Source: Scytalidium lignicola (Eukaryota > Ascomycota > Leotiomycetes). From it: a stretch of DNA of 64,000 nucleotides. Numbering within the stretch: position 1 is the stretch's first letter; every line of letters begins with the position of its first letter. The translations under genes were made by a program, and so were the position numbers. Shown piece by piece: positions 35,650-48,463 of the stretch. Where the stretch lies: NCBI GenBank assembly GCA_002812745.2, contig NCSJ02000199.1, positions 1 to 64,000 on the forward strand. The letters are read 5' to 3'. The notes under the pieces are model-generated. The model was not told the origin of the DNA, made no database searches, and saw nothing but the letters and a program-made list of their open reading frames with translations.

Positions 35650-37335
35650 ATGGCTGTCAAATACCTCCACACCATCCTCGAGGAGCTCGGCCTCATCTCT
35701 CTCTACAACTCATCTATCGATGTGAAGCTCCTCTGCCTCCAGCGCTTCGTGCGCCTCTTCGCATACGGTGGCTCCACGCTCGTCCTCGTCGCTTACCAGA
35801 ATGCGCTGGGCATATCAGAGGCCCGAACGGGACTTTTCATGACGCTGACGCTGGTAGGGGATGTCCTGATCAGCTTCTTCCTGACCCTGACGGCCGATGC
35901 GCTGGGACGAAGGGCCATTCTGGCGCTGGGCGCCGCGTTGATGTGTGGCAGTGGGGTCATTTTTGCGCTGTTTGATAATTACTGGGTTTTGTTACTTGCT
36001 GCTATTGTTGGTGTTATTAGTCCGAGGTATGTTTCAGATTACACTATGAGTAAGAAATAAAACGAGAGATAAAGAGAGCGATGCTATTGATATAGAATTA
36101 TAATAACTAACTTTCCTATACAGTGGTAATGAGATCGGCCCTTTTCGAGCCATTGAGGAGTCAAGTGTTGCACATCTCACTCCAACTGCCAATCGAGGTG
36201 ATATATACGCCTGGTACTCACTGGTCGGCACCGCTGGCACCGCCTTCGGGATGATGACTACCGGGTGGACGGTGCATTATTTAAGAGCTACAAAGAACTG
36301 GAGTTCGATTGAAGCTTATAGAGCTGTGTTCTGGGGTTATGCTGTCTTTGGGTTCATCAAGTTCCTTCTATCCATAACACTCAGTTCGAAAATCGAAGCA
36401 GAGAAAAAGCAGCCGCCTGCTTCTACTGCCCAGGACCCTGAAGCTGCACCTCTTCTTGGAAACAATGCGAATGGCAATGCAGCTGCAAAACAGAAGAAAC
36501 GGACATTCTTGTCTTTGCTGCCGGAAGTTAGCAAGGAGAGTAGACTGATTGTAGTGGATTTGTGTCTTCTGTTTGCATTGGACTCATTCGCATCAGGTCT
36601 CGCTCCTCTGTATGTGTCTTTTTCCTTATTGTTTTTGTAAATTGTAAACTAACACTTAACAGTTCATGGGTAACTTGGTTTTTCAAACAGAAGTTTGACC
36701 TCCAAGAAGGATTCTTAGGATCTCTATTCTTCATCACTAGCATAATTGCAGCTTGCTCTATGCTGATCGCATCTTCTATTGCCAAGCGATTTGGTAATGT
36801 TAAGGTAAAGCTTCTACACTACTATCCTCCTTTCTACTCCCCTACAAACTGAAGAAGGAATTATAACTAACCAAATGTCGTCTAGACAATGGTTTTCACT
36901 CACCTCCCTTCGGCAATCTCGCTCGCCTTGATTCCCATCCCAAATGACCTCCACTTCGCAATGCTCTTCCTAATCCTACGTTCCTGCACTCAAAGCATGG
37001 ATGTCGCCCCCCGCAGCGCCTTCCTATCTGCCGTCGTCCTCCCTCATGAACGCACCGCAGTCCTGGGACTCATCAACGTCGTGAAAACATCCGCTTCATC
37101 CCTGGGACCGTATATCACGGGTATTCTCGCTGGAAGGGGCCTTTTCTGGGTGGCGTTTGTTGTGGCCGGTTGTTTGAAAGCTACGTATGATTTGGGGATG
37201 TTGGCTGTTTTCGCGGGACATAAGACGCGTGAGGAGAGAGAACAGGAGGGGCTTGATGAACAAGCCGCTGAAGAAGAGAGGGAGGCGGAGCAGGAGGAGT
37301 TGTTGAGGGAAAGTGAGGATCCTAATGAGCGATGA
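35650..37335 (+). CDS. Major facilitator superfamily transporter
   Basis: Four exons (35650-36026, 36124-36609, 36663-36804, 36886-37335) give 484 residues. About 11-12 hydrophobic spans are seen. The MFS signature between helices 2 and 3 is ADALGRRAILALGAAL; a central charged loop (KIEAEKKQPPASTAQ to KQKKRTFLSLLPE) separates the halves; SMDVAPRSAFLSAVVLPHERTAVLG is the helix 10-11 region. The C-terminal ~40 residues are Glu-rich and cytoplasmic. The family resembles uncharacterised fungal MFS proteins rather than the nitrate/nitrite porter group, because the nitrate-signature motif is absent. Substrate unknown. The ATG at 35650 is chosen because it opens the conserved YLHTILEELGLISLYNSS block. 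Confidence 0.92.
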
Positions 37336-37673
37336 GAGGCGGTTTAGGCATGAGATCCNTTTTTTTTCCCTATGATGTGAAAACGTGAAAGGAGTAAATT
37401 GTAGATTTTAGTGGCTTGGATTTTGTTTTGTTTTGTAATAGATTATAAACTTTTTCCATATATACTCTACAGCCAATAGATTTAAACTCGGATATTGCGT
37501 TCTAAACCGTACCAAAGGTCAAAAACGAAGTGAGTTCTCACATCTCATCTAAGTTGTTTTCATAAATATTACCATAAAACTCANTTTTTTTTAAAAAAAT
37601 AGACTGTTTGAAATATTTACAACATTTGGACTACATAAATTACATCTATCATAATAATCGTAATAATAAAAAG
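37336..37673. other. Convergent spacer
   Basis: 3' flanks of the MFS gene and the amidase. Two Ns precede T-runs (37359, 37584). AT-rich, no gene. Confidence 0.55.
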
Positions 37674-39452
37674 TCATAGCTTCCCAATAGGATAAACACT
37701 AGGAATATTCTTGTTATTAGGCCTGACCACCGGCACCGTCTTATAAGCCTTCGTCTCAACCGACTGGTTCGCAAAGGAAGGCATCTTCCTCACATGCGTG
37801 ATGCTGGAGATCTGATTCGCGATATTCAGTAACTTGCTCTCGGACCACGGTAATCCCATGATCTCCATGCCGACAGGGACTCCGAGCGGTGCGTCCTTCG
37901 TGGGCGCGGAGAAGCCGGCCGGGATGGTGACGACGGGAGAGCCGGTCAGGGCGGCAAGGATGCCGTTGCGGCCGGATTGCGACGGAGACCCGATCTTCAC
38001 GACGAGGTTCTTTTGCTCGGGGTAGATGAGGGCGTCGAGGGCGTTTACGGTGAAGGTGGTCTTGACGACGGTGGTGAGGTTTTGGATTGCGAGTTTGGCG
38101 GGGGCGTAGCTTGCGTTGCCGGTGGAAGAGACGAGGGCGGTGTTGACGTAGGGGTATTGGCTTGGGATGACGAGGAATTTCCCGCTGGTGTAGAGATCGT
38201 GGAAGGTTGCGGGGCGGGAACCGGAGAGGAAGGAGGAGGAGAGGTAGGAGTTCATTCCTTCGCGGTACTCGGAGGTTTGGACGTCTAGGGTGCCGATTGA
38301 GGTTGCATTGTAGACCGTTTCGTCGATGGGGACGATGGTTGCTCCGGCGGCTTTTAGGACGGATACCATGTGGTCCATGGCCTGGTTGACGGGTGTTGTC
38401 TCGGTGCTGGCAGTGCGGTTGAAGAAGCCTTGCAAGAGACCCAATCTCACTCCCTTGAGACTTCCTCCATATATCGCTGAAGAGTAGTCTATTCCACGAA
38501 CAGCCGGTGGGATCAAAGCCGTGGTATTATCACTCGAGTCATAGCCAACACTTGCCATGATTGTAAGTGCTGCAGCAAGGTCCTTGATACTCCTTCCAAT
38601 GGCTCCCACGGCATCTTGCGTATAGGAAATTGGAATGACGCCCGCTCTTGAGATTAGTCCTCTGGTTGGCCGGAAGCTGAAGAGATTATTTGCACTTGCG
38701 GGACTCCGGAGTGAATTGACAGTATCAGTACCTATACNAAAAAAATCTTAGTACCTTCTGCAATTCGAATTTGCTCCTTTTTTTCATAGAGAGATAAAAG
38801 AAGAGAGAAAGAAAGAAATGAAGAAGAAGATCATACCAGTTCCAAATACAGCAAAGCTGGTAGCAATAGCTGCGCCAGTACCTCCACTGCTTCCTCCCGG
38901 AGTGCGAGTATGATCATAGGGATTGATCGTCTGCCCACCAAGCGAAGAAACACTGAGACCTTCCAGAGCCAATTCGTGCAGATTCGTCTTTCCCAGAATA
39001 ATAGCACCAGCATTCTTGAAGGCAGCCACCGTTGGCGCATCTACCTTTGGCTGGTTGTCTGCAAGATCTAGACATCCACCAGTGGTCTTCATCTCACTGG
39101 TGTCGTAGTTATCCTTGAGCAGGATTGGAATGCAGAAGAGCGGGCCGGTGGCATTTCCGTACGCAAGCTTCTCATCCAGCTCATCGGCCAGCTTCAATGC
39201 ATTGGGGTTCAGCGTGATGATTGCGTTGATGGTGGGGTTGTAGGCCTCGATTCGGGAGATGAATGAGGAGACGATGTCCCGACATGTTGCAATGCCGGAG
39301 TAGAGCGCAGTATGGACAGTCTCGATCGTAGCCTCGCGGGGATCAAAAGGCTCGGAATTGAAGCTAGAGCCATAACTGTTGCCGTTACCATTGGCATTGA
39401 CGGCTGCGATGAGCGGTAGGAGTCTAGCGAGTGTCAATGAGATGGACTTCAT
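37674..39452 (-). CDS. Secreted amidase-signature protein
   Basis: Two exons separated by one intron (about 38727-38837, which contains an N) give about 560 residues. An N-terminal signal peptide is visible (MKSISLTLARLLPLIAAVNA). Amidase-signature residues: PILLKDNYDTSEMKTTGG provides the catalytic Lys; TPGGSSGGTGAAIA the cis-Ser; GTDTVNSLRSPAS the nucleophile region, where the usual GGSIR is replaced by VNSLR with the Ser kept. The C-terminal half has PVVTIPAGFS and LGVPVGMEIMGLPWSE as in GatA-like amidases. Several N-glycosylation sites suit an extracellular protein. It should hydrolyse an amide, releasing ammonia or an amine; the substrate cannot be told. Confidence 0.92.
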
Positions 39453-40421
39453 GGTTGCTAATTACTGCTTGTCTGGAGAAAATGAAAGCTAACCATGATT
39501 TCTTTTTGACGGAAGGATTCAGACGCCTCTTTATTTTGAAATCAAGAAAAAGAGAGATACGGTAACCTGCAAGGAAAAGTCATACTAATTAAAATCTCAC
39601 TCAAATTACAATCTCTACTTAATACAGTAAAGTTATCTGCGGTCAGCCGTCTGATATTCCGATTTCTTGGGAGATAAGAGAAAAGTGGAGGCGGGGAAGG
39701 GAGCAGATTTGTGTATGGTTTAACTTATCCCCTTATGCACATTTATACAAATTGTACTTTTATGACAGGTTTTCTTTGATTTTAATGGCTCGGTAAATTA
39801 TGCAACATCCCGTTGAGCATAAAACTCTAAATTACAGCAAAATTACAGGTGTTTGTTACGCGTTGACGAATAAAACACCTCGGAGGATCATTACTCTTTT
39901 GCTCGAATTGAGTTTTTCTTTCTTTCTTTTACCATTTTACTGCAAGGTGGAAAAGACGTTCCTGGCCGACATTGCCGCTCTGAAGCCGACGGCCAGCTGG
40001 TCGATTTGCTATCAATCCAGAAAGGGCGGGGCACGGCCAGGACGTGTGTTCCTGTGCCTGAAAATGGGCTGCGAGAAAACATTCCATGGAGGTGGAGAAA
40101 AAAAACGGACAAACGGGCGATGGCTGGTGGCTGCAAAACTTCAACAACGCCGCCGACGGCTCTAGCTGGAGTAGCTGGAATAGCTAGGTGAAATGAAGCA
40201 TAGTGACATGAACGGTGGCTAAAAGCCTTCCGTGAGACTTTCTTACGGCATCGAAAGTGTTTCCCTATCTCGCTATTATCTCTATCTCCCTCTCATTCTA
40301 TATTACAAGTGATATTGGTAATGGTAAAAACAAAAATCCTCTCCTCCATTCTATTGATGCCTCGGCATTTTGCGATGGGTCGCTCACTGAGACATTGTTG
40401 ATCTCGCTGCACTTCTTATAC
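39453..40421. other. Intergenic between amidase and tyrosinase genes
   Basis: Promoter of the amidase (both flanking genes are on the minus strand). A 121-codon plus-strand frame at 39800-40165 overlaps minus-strand frames and has no support. No gene called. Confidence 0.5.
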
Positions 40422-42665
40422 TCACCCACTTTTGCTCTTGCTCTTGCCGGCAGCTCCAGCTATGGCCTTACTGGCAGCATATACCACTCCCAGCACATCC
40501 GGATGCTTGGTCTTTTCCCCAAATGTCGGCAACTCAGTTAATGCGGAGGCTGGTGTAACCACTTCATCCTGCACCATGACGGTTAAGCAGAGGTCCGGTC
40601 GGTTTTCTATCGCTGTACCATTAAACTACGGGTACAATATCCTCAGTTAGTATGGAGAAATTGGCAAGAAATAATGCTAGGGCTCCGAGAGCGGCGGGGC
40701 AGCACCTACCATCTGAATCTTAAAGTGCAGATTCTTCTTCAGATATGCTAAAATTTCAACCACTTCGTTGCCATTGTACCCAGCTTCATCTAGTTCCTGG
40801 CTCAAGTTGACCTCGCCATTGACTAATACCACTGGCAGAGGTCCCATTCCATGTGGAGCGGGCAGCACTGCCATGGAGCCGGCAAGGTTGGGAGAAGTTG
40901 GCCAATCTTGTTCGTCCTTCGGAACGGCTCCCACGAACACTCGTACAAAGAATCGTTTCCCATCAAGCCCAAACTTGTTCACCTGGATCCCGACAGACCA
41001 AGCGCGCGGCTTTGCGGCACGTTCGCGGATCTTGTGGTGTGGGTGTGGACGTCTAATCAGTTTTGGTTCGCTATCCATGTGCCTCTTAGAAACAGTATTG
41101 ACTCCATTGGGATTGTATAGCATATTAATCTGGGATGTAACATTTGCCTTGAGTTGATCGCTCGATTGGTTCCAGTCCTGGATTTCCGGGTAGGTATAGC
41201 CAAATGTACTCATGTTCCGAGCAGTAGTGGAAGTATAGAACGCCGTCCCGCTAATCGAAAAGGGCGTTAATGGCGTATCAACTGTATCTTGAGAATTTGG
41301 AGGTATTGTGAACGTGCCATAGATATCCTTTGCAGTTTCGAGGAATTGATCGGGGTAAATTGCCTCCCAGATAGCGAACATGCGGTCAACATTTGCGTGA
41401 TGTAACCAACTTTATCCCAATGAGATCAGTATTGGCCCTATGAAAAAGCAATATAGAAATACTCACAATATGGGGTCAAAAGCGGAGTAGCTTAGCTGTG
41501 ACATATGGCCGTAATTGCCGCCAACATCCACATGTACAGAACCGTGAACACCTTCAAGTGCATTACTGCCATAAGTAACAGTTGCAAAGGTGTTGAATGT
41601 GGTGGATTTCACCAGAGAGTCATACTAATATATAATGTTAGAAGTTTGTCTACAGTGTTGTGCCAGGTTTTTCGCACTCACAGTCCTCTGTTTGAGATTA
41701 TCACGCAGCAGTGCACTATTTGCAGTTGCGAAATTAGACGGGCCTCCAGCTTTATCCGGACTTCTCACGGTCACCCGGTACTGGGCTAGTTCTCCATCAT
41801 ACGCATCTGGTGGGAAGTAAGTAGTATTCAGCGGAAATGCCTTGAATGTATATTGATATAGAGGGTTGGCGAAGGGTTGATATCCATAAGGGGTCTGTAT
41901 GACCAGCGTTTGTTGATTGACTATAGGAGGGATAGTGGCATTCGAAGCCCAATCCCAGAAAGGTACTCGGAGGTTGGCTGCGGCGGCTTGATAGGAGTCG
42001 ATGAGATCATCAGGGTACATTGCTGCTATTTGCTGAGCATATTGGACGAGAACTTGCTACACAAGCTGGTTAGCCAATCCAGAATATGAACATCGAGTGT
42101 CCACTTACCTCATATAGAGCCACATACGGCCGGTGCCAAGTTGGAAACAAGATAGAATCTGGAAAATCTTTAGTAAAGAGAAGAATTACAGCTCTGCCTT
42201 TGGACCTTAACATACCATGAGTACAATACCCAGTTACGGGGGCATCGGGAACTGTATTGACACCATTCCATGGGGCATATGGCCTGCCGTGTATACCTGC
42301 AGCACAGTCACAGTTAATCCTACGTTTGAGAACAATTCGAATGTTTTATTTACCAGAAATTTGATAGTATCCCAAAATATCGCTATCACTAGCAGTTTGC
42401 ATAACAGCAAGTGCTAGAATGTAGAGCGACCTGACGACATAAAATTAGCACCGTAGTAGCACCGTCTAGCTGAAGCATACCATTGAGGAGTATCTTTCTG
42501 GAGATCTAAGATATTTCGTCTAGCAGGTCTTTCACCTGTCTTATTATTGATACCGGTATGAATCCCGGTGATGGTAACATTCTGGTCCTGGGCGCTGGTG
42601 ATAGAGGAGAAGAAAAAGAGAACTGTTAAGAAGAAACAACAGACAGAAGTCTGTCTACAAAGCAT
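40422..42665 (-). CDS. Secreted tyrosinase (type-3 copper)
   Basis: About eight exons assemble to roughly 620 residues, starting at 42665 with a signal peptide ([20 protein letters not shown], cleaved near SSITSA). CuA ligands: [12 protein letters not shown], then [20 protein letters not shown]; the Cys two residues before the second His makes the thioether seen in fungal tyrosinases. Cu[14 protein letters not shown] and [18 protein letters not shown]. The C-terminal ~250 residues, including a basic [11 protein letters not shown] segment and [20 protein letters not shown], form the family's lid/pro-domain; the last exon begins after a donor at 40709 and ends KSKSKSG at 40422. The enzyme hydroxylates monophenols and oxidises diphenols to quinones, feeding melanin or phenolic detoxification. 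The secretion signal distinguishes it from cytosolic tyrosinases. Confidence 0.93.
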
Positions 42666-45600
42666 TTTGAACGAATGAATTTTGAACCAAAAGAGTGGGA
42701 AGCAGACCGCAAAGTACCAAAAGATAGAAATGCAGGCGGCTGGCGGGTTTGGCTTGGTCGATCAAGGCCACCTGCAGCGACATGGGGGCAAGGGAGTGTG
42801 CTTTCTTTTCCCCGGTATCAGCTTTAGGAAATTAGATCTATTATACTTATAGTAGAATGCACATTTGCCATCTTGAAAAGGGCGTGGATGACGTGGTGTT
42901 TAGCACAAGCATCGCCTCATAACTGATACATGTTTATCATCTCCAGCTCTAGTTGACTTCCCCTCACAGACGCAAGATGCCTCCTGCCTATTCCCAGTGC
43001 AGTTATCACACCCGAAAGAGTGTGATAAAGCATGTCATAACTCAGGGCCCATGCTGAATAGGAGTGTTACCCGGCGACCGAGTTAGTAGCGATGTGTTGA
43101 TGCTCGGTGCAGGAGAGCATGTAAATGAAAACTTTATTTAGCACGGTTGACTACATAAGACTACTTACTCGGAACCACGATATCTATCTACAAGCAAGCC
43201 GAAGAGGAAAAGAGACCGCAGACTAAATTGCGCCTCTGTGATATTCAGGATCTACAGTACCACGTAGCACATGCTATCCAATTAGTGCCTTAACAGTAAG
43301 CATATGCACAATGGTTACGAGACATCTCCACGTAGTCGAGGGTTGTCTTAGGTTGTGACTATTGTTTATACGACGAACCTAATCTAAACTATCTGCTAAT
43401 CCGGACGCTGTACCCGATTGCACTCCGATCTAATTTATATAAGTGATCAAATAAAGATAAATAAATAACAGACTTAACCATGAAATTCAGATGTAATATT
43501 GTATTGGTGCATTATTTGGGTATGGTAATGAAAATCGCTTTAAATGAATAGACTTATTACTCTTTTACTTTTAAAAAACCTAGCTACTAGGGGTAAATTT
43601 TAAGCGGTTTCCCAGGAAACTACGCCGCCTGGCTTCAACAGATTATCCGGATTAGCAGGGAGTTTATGGTGAAGAGTAGATGTCCTAACCTCTCTACGTG
43701 GCACCTAATTAATCTCATCAACAAGCCGTGGTAGGTTCTATAGCCGCTGCGCATAGCCGCCGCATGCACGATGATTAGAGGGCGTTTTTAGCGTGCACAG
43801 GGCATCTCGGCCCTTGCATTAGGCTGGCCATTGGGCTTACGAAAGTGCCTATAAGGACCCGCCTTCAGCACCATTGAAAAAGAGCGGCATCAGTCACAAA
43901 AGGGCTTGAGCATCTTGGCTTCAATGTTTTCTTTTCCAGCCACGCCAGATTGTCTTCCAGCACAAATCCTGCTCGAGGATCAACAATTCAGGGTTCCAGG
44001 CAAGTAGGCTCCCAGCCAACCGTTTTTGCTTCGAGACACGTCGTGTGACGATCTCATCAATCTGAGGGCGGGTAGTCCGTGACATCTGCAGGAGGCGTTA
44101 GGACTATGAACGGTAGCAGCGCAGAGTGTCGTATTCATTATCTACAAATATGGTGATGATCCCGATGATACAGATGCATTGGATGTAGCAATCCGATGTA
44201 ACCTAGCATTTAAGATTAGATCAGATCTTGGCAATCAGATGATTCGGCCTCCGAGGATCTGCTCTTTTTCAAGACACTGTCATCTTTGATCGATCTCTCT
44301 CCCTTTAGATATGTTTATTGCTATCGAACGTTTATCATCCCCGGAGTTCAGCTGTAGTGCGAAGCTTTGGTGTTTAAGTAGACCAGAGAAAACCCAGTTT
44401 TAAGGCCAACACAAACAGGGCAAGAGAAGAAAAAAATGAAGCAGTGTTTCATATGATATGCATATGTGTTTACTGGAGGCCCGTTAAGCTTGGCGACGCG
44501 GCTACTCCGTTCTCGTAGATAAATACATCCTAAAGCCCTGGCTGTTTCTAAATGAGAGGGAGAGAAAACAAGGAGCATTATAGAGAGACAAAGACGTCTC
44601 CAAACTCAAAAAATTGTGGTCAATATAAGCAGTCTAAAAGACTGTTTGGAGAGACCAAAGCGCTATCTGTAAACGACAGCGGTAAAAGCGTTCCCAATCT
44701 CAAGATTATGGTGTTGGAAACATAATTTCCGACTTTCTCAACACTCATAAAGTACTGTTACAGGTGACACAGATAGAAAATGATCCCAAACTCTTATTCT
44801 CTAGAACAAGAGCGGATAAGTATTAAGCCCCGCATGACCAACAGCAGCCATATATATGACCACTAGCTCAGGGGTGGCTTTACTTTTCCTAACAAATGGA
44901 AAAATGAAATGGATACTTGCATCGCCACTTCGTTCAGCATAATAAGATATACTTACTGTGGACACGAGAAAAAAGCGGTGGAAATGCAACAGTGAATACG
45001 AGATCCATCACTGCACTGCTGAGAAAACATTATGCACGATCTGTGACAACAGTGGGTTTGAGAATGACATCAGGAAAACTGCACAAACTGTTTTGGAGAA
45101 CTGGCAAACTCCGCTAGTAAAAGTGAAATTAGGAGGAAGAGACATGGTAAATAATGATCACCGTGAAAATCATGGGATTTAAAGTAGCATGTGAGGATGA
45201 ATTGAGTAGAAAGGGGAATCTCGTGACAAGACTCAATTTAATATCAGAAATGTGGCATCATCTAAATGACACCACATGCCAGTAGAATATGAGGCATAGT
45301 GCATCAAGTAGTGATACCGGTATCTGCTCTTATTATATGAGCGTAAGTTTGAAATCTCATACAAAGTATGCTGCAAAACCACCGTGCCACTGTGAAATAT
45401 AAGTGTACTCACTCATGACTTCATAGGTGAACTCAAAGTCTATGTGGGTCTCCCTGTACATTATCATCACCAGTAAAAGGCTAGGTATTTCATCTACTCA
45501 AGAGAAATGAACGGCAAGAAACAGATATGTATTCAACTTACCATAGGCGTTGAAAATACAAAGTCAATGTTAAGTCTGAACAGGTCATACAGTAGATGAG

Positions 45601-45759
45601 GGGTACTCAAGAGTGGGGCAAAGTAGATATCTGATAAACATCCTCTAATCCCGACAAAAAATTGCCCAACTGATTGGTAAACCACAACCTCTCTTCAATT
45701 CGGGTCTCTTCTATTGGACAATAGCAGCATCTCTACCTATAGCCCATGGATCACACTCC
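42666..45759. other. 3.1-kb gene-poor region
   Basis: No convincing coding exon on either strand. Short frames (44348-44578, 44801-45182) lack domains. A tiny ATG frame at 43924-44007 has a TATA-like word 75 nt upstream but no continuation. A nested inverted repeat sits at 44596-44655. The first few hundred bases should hold the tyrosinase promoter and the last few hundred the promoter of the fusion gene. Confidence 0.5.
44596..44655 (+). repeat. Nested inverted repeat
   Basis: Outer arms GTCTCCAAAC (44596-44605) and GTTTGGAGAGAC (44644-44655) are complementary with a two-base bulge; just inside the right arm CAGTCT-AAA-AGACTG (44630-44644) forms a perfect six-bp hairpin. Not followed by coding sequence. 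Confidence 0.7.
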
Positions 45760-45789
45760 GTGAAAGTAAATAGAAGAAGAAGAGAGAAA

Positions 45790-48463
45790 ATGCCCCTTCA
45801 CCTATCCCCGGCAACCGAAGCCGATGTGGAAGAGATAGCATCCCTCCGCATCACCTCCTTTTCCAAAAACGTTCTCCTCCATGCGCAGTTCCCAACGGAA
45901 GAAGCCATCAGGGACTTCCATCAAGTCTTAGTTGGTGATCTCTTGGAAGCTATTCGAGACGTTACTAGAGCGGTGCTGTTAGTTCGGGATGTAGATACGA
46001 ATATAATCACAAGTACAGATATAGATACCGGATCAAACTCAACTTCAAACCAAATCATCGGCTTTGCGGAATGGAAGCTACCTGTTTCGGAGGCGGTGGC
46101 TCATCCTCCATTTACATGGCCGAAGAGCTCTCGTCAGGATTATTTAGACGAGTATGGGGATAAGGCTAGAGATGCTATAGGGAGAGTAGTTGGCAATCAA
46201 CCATGTTATCGTAAGGACTTGCGGATTTTTTTTAAAAATTTAATTCTTCTTTTTTCCGTTCGAGTGTGCAGCTATATCTTTATTTGTGTGTCATATACCA
46301 ANTTTTTTTTATAAATCTCTCTCTCTCTCTCTTTATATAAACTGCCAATCTTCAGACCATCTTATCCTCCTGAAGTATAACACGTTTAGATCTCACATAA
46401 CTGCATAACAGCAAAATCAGTTTCCTATATCTCCCTAAATTTCCACATTCCCTCAAATTGCAACATCTCCTTTTACCTTTTTCACATTTAATTAAGAAAG
46501 CAAAAAACATTCTCCAATATATATTTTTAAATAATCTTAAAGATACAACAAAACTTTCTACAACTAATACTAATTCACTACACAACAATACCTAGACCTA
46601 ACATTCCTCGGCACTCACCCTGACTTCCGCTGTCGCGGCATAGGCACAATGCTAGTAAACTGGGGCCTAGAGCGAGCCAGGATCGAAAATATCCCTGTAT
46701 ATCTAGAAAGTGAGGTTGCGGCATCATCGTTGTACCGGAAACTGGGCTTTAAAATTGCTGATAGGTTTTCTATGACACTGGCTGGAATGAGGGAAAATGG
46801 AGGGTCATATATCTACGAGGAAGTGTGCATGTTGCGAACTTGGCAGGAGGATGAGGGAGATGAGGGAGATGATGGGGATGACGAGGAGGAGGAGGATGAC
46901 GACGACGACGACGATGATGATATTGAAAGTCTGGATAGATGGGATTCAGGCCTTGAAATACAAAGTCTGAAACTAGACTACGCGGTAGGAATCAAACCCC
47001 AAACCGTAGTAGAAGCGATATACGAACGCATCGAGGTATATAAAAGCAAGCAGCCATCCGTCTGGATCCATCTCCAACCAATTGAAGTCGTCAAAAAAGA
47101 AGCCGGGGCTCTACTCACTCGCTGGCCTGATCCTGTTACTAGGCCACCACTCTGGGGTATCCCGTTCAGCGTCAAAGACAGCATTGATGTGGCCGGTATC
47201 CCAACCACGATAGGCTGTCCGGCGTTAGCATACAGGCCGACGACATCAGCGCCGGTATTCCAGCGCTGCATCGACGCTGGTGCGCTTTTCATCGGGAAAA
47301 CAAATCTAGAACAGCTAGCAACGGGGATGACGGGGTGTAGAAGTCCCTACGGTACGCTGCATTCTAAATTCAACGAGGAATATATAGTTGGGGGGTCTAG
47401 TAGTGGGAGTGCAGTGAGCATTGCGGCGAATCTTGTGTCGTTTTCTTTGGGCAGTGATACGGCTGGGTCGATTCGTGTGCCTGCATTATTTAATGGAATT
47501 GTAGGATTCAAACCTACGAAAGGGACCGTGTCGGCTCGTGGTCTTGCCCCTGCGTGTAAACACCAGGACTGTGTCTCGTTCCTTACGGGTACAGTGGCGG
47601 ATGCTGAGACGGTATGGAATGTATGCAAAGGGTATGATAAAGGGGATTTGTTTGCCAAAGTCCCTAGAACATTACCTTCCTCGTTTGGCAGTCAACGAAA
47701 TCAGCATAAGAGAATATCCAACCTTAGATTCAGCTTTGGCATTCCACCTACATCAGTACTTGAGGCGTGCTGTCCAGAATATGTCAGTCTGTTCAAGGTT
47801 GTCGTCAAGACCCTTCAGTCAGCAGGAGGAAAACTTATTGATATAGACTGGACGCCGTTTGCTATAGCAAATGACCTTCTTTACAATGGAACATTCGTCT
47901 TGGAACGGCTCACTACTTTACCGGAAGGATGGTTTGACAAGAACAAGGGGCTATTGCATACGGTTATCAGGCAGGTGTTTGAGGGAGCCGTTGCCCGGAA
48001 CAGTTCTGCTGTCGATGTGTTCAGGGATCTTCATAAACAGGCAGAGTGTAAGCGGGCTGTGGAAGAGATCTTGACACTTGAGGTGAAAGGGCGAATGGAT
48101 GAAGACGAGATGGCTTACAACAGAGATGATGAAGACAAAGAGCGAAAAACAGGTGGTGTTCTGACGGTCATGGTTGTCCCCACTGCCCCTTTCCATCCCA
48201 AGATCGAAGACGTGCTCAAAGATCCAATCGGTGTGAATTCGCAGTTAGGCATCTTTGCTCATTTTGCAAATGTATTAGATCTTGCCGGAATTGCCGTTCC
48301 ATGTGGATCATATGGAATAGCTGGAGAAACCAAGGACAGAAGAGATGAGGTGCGCTTACCTTTTGGAGTCACCATTCTGGCTGGGAGCGGATTGGATGAG
48401 CAGTTAATTCAGTTGGCAAACAGGGTTGAAGATGATCTGTGGGGGGTAGATCTCGATGATTGA
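45790..48463 (+). CDS. GNAT acetyltransferase-amidase fusion protein
   Basis: Two exons (45790-46210 and 46596-48463) give 762 residues; the 385-nt intron is long for this window and contains an N and a CT run. Residues ~1-210 are a GNAT N-acetyltransferase: LSPATEADVEEIASLRITSF, IIGFAEWKLP, THPDFRCRGIGTMLVNWG (acetyl-CoA loop R-x-x-G-x-G) and LESEVAASSLYRKLGF. A very acidic linker (EEEEDDDDDDDDD) follows, and from ~residue 265 an amidase-signature domain: VVEAIYERIEVYKSKQPSVW, GIPFSVKDSIDVAG (Lys), GGSSSGSAVSIAA (cis-Ser), GSDTAGSIRVPALFNG (Ser nucleophile), FGVTILAGSGLDEQLIQLA at the end as in allophanate hydrolases. The domain junction lies inside one uninterrupted exon. All catalytic residues are present. 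A urea/allophanate or other amide role is inferred only. Confidence 0.9.

Noticed and set aside
39800..40165. 121-codon plus-strand frame between amidase and tyrosinase
   Set aside because: Overlaps two minus-strand frames, no domain, and sits in a promoter region.
43924..44007. 27-codon ATG frame with a TATA-like word upstream and a GC-AG-like donor
   Set aside because: The reading (MFSFPATPDCLPAQILLEDQ) looks protein-like, but no continuing exon could be found downstream, so no gene is claimed.
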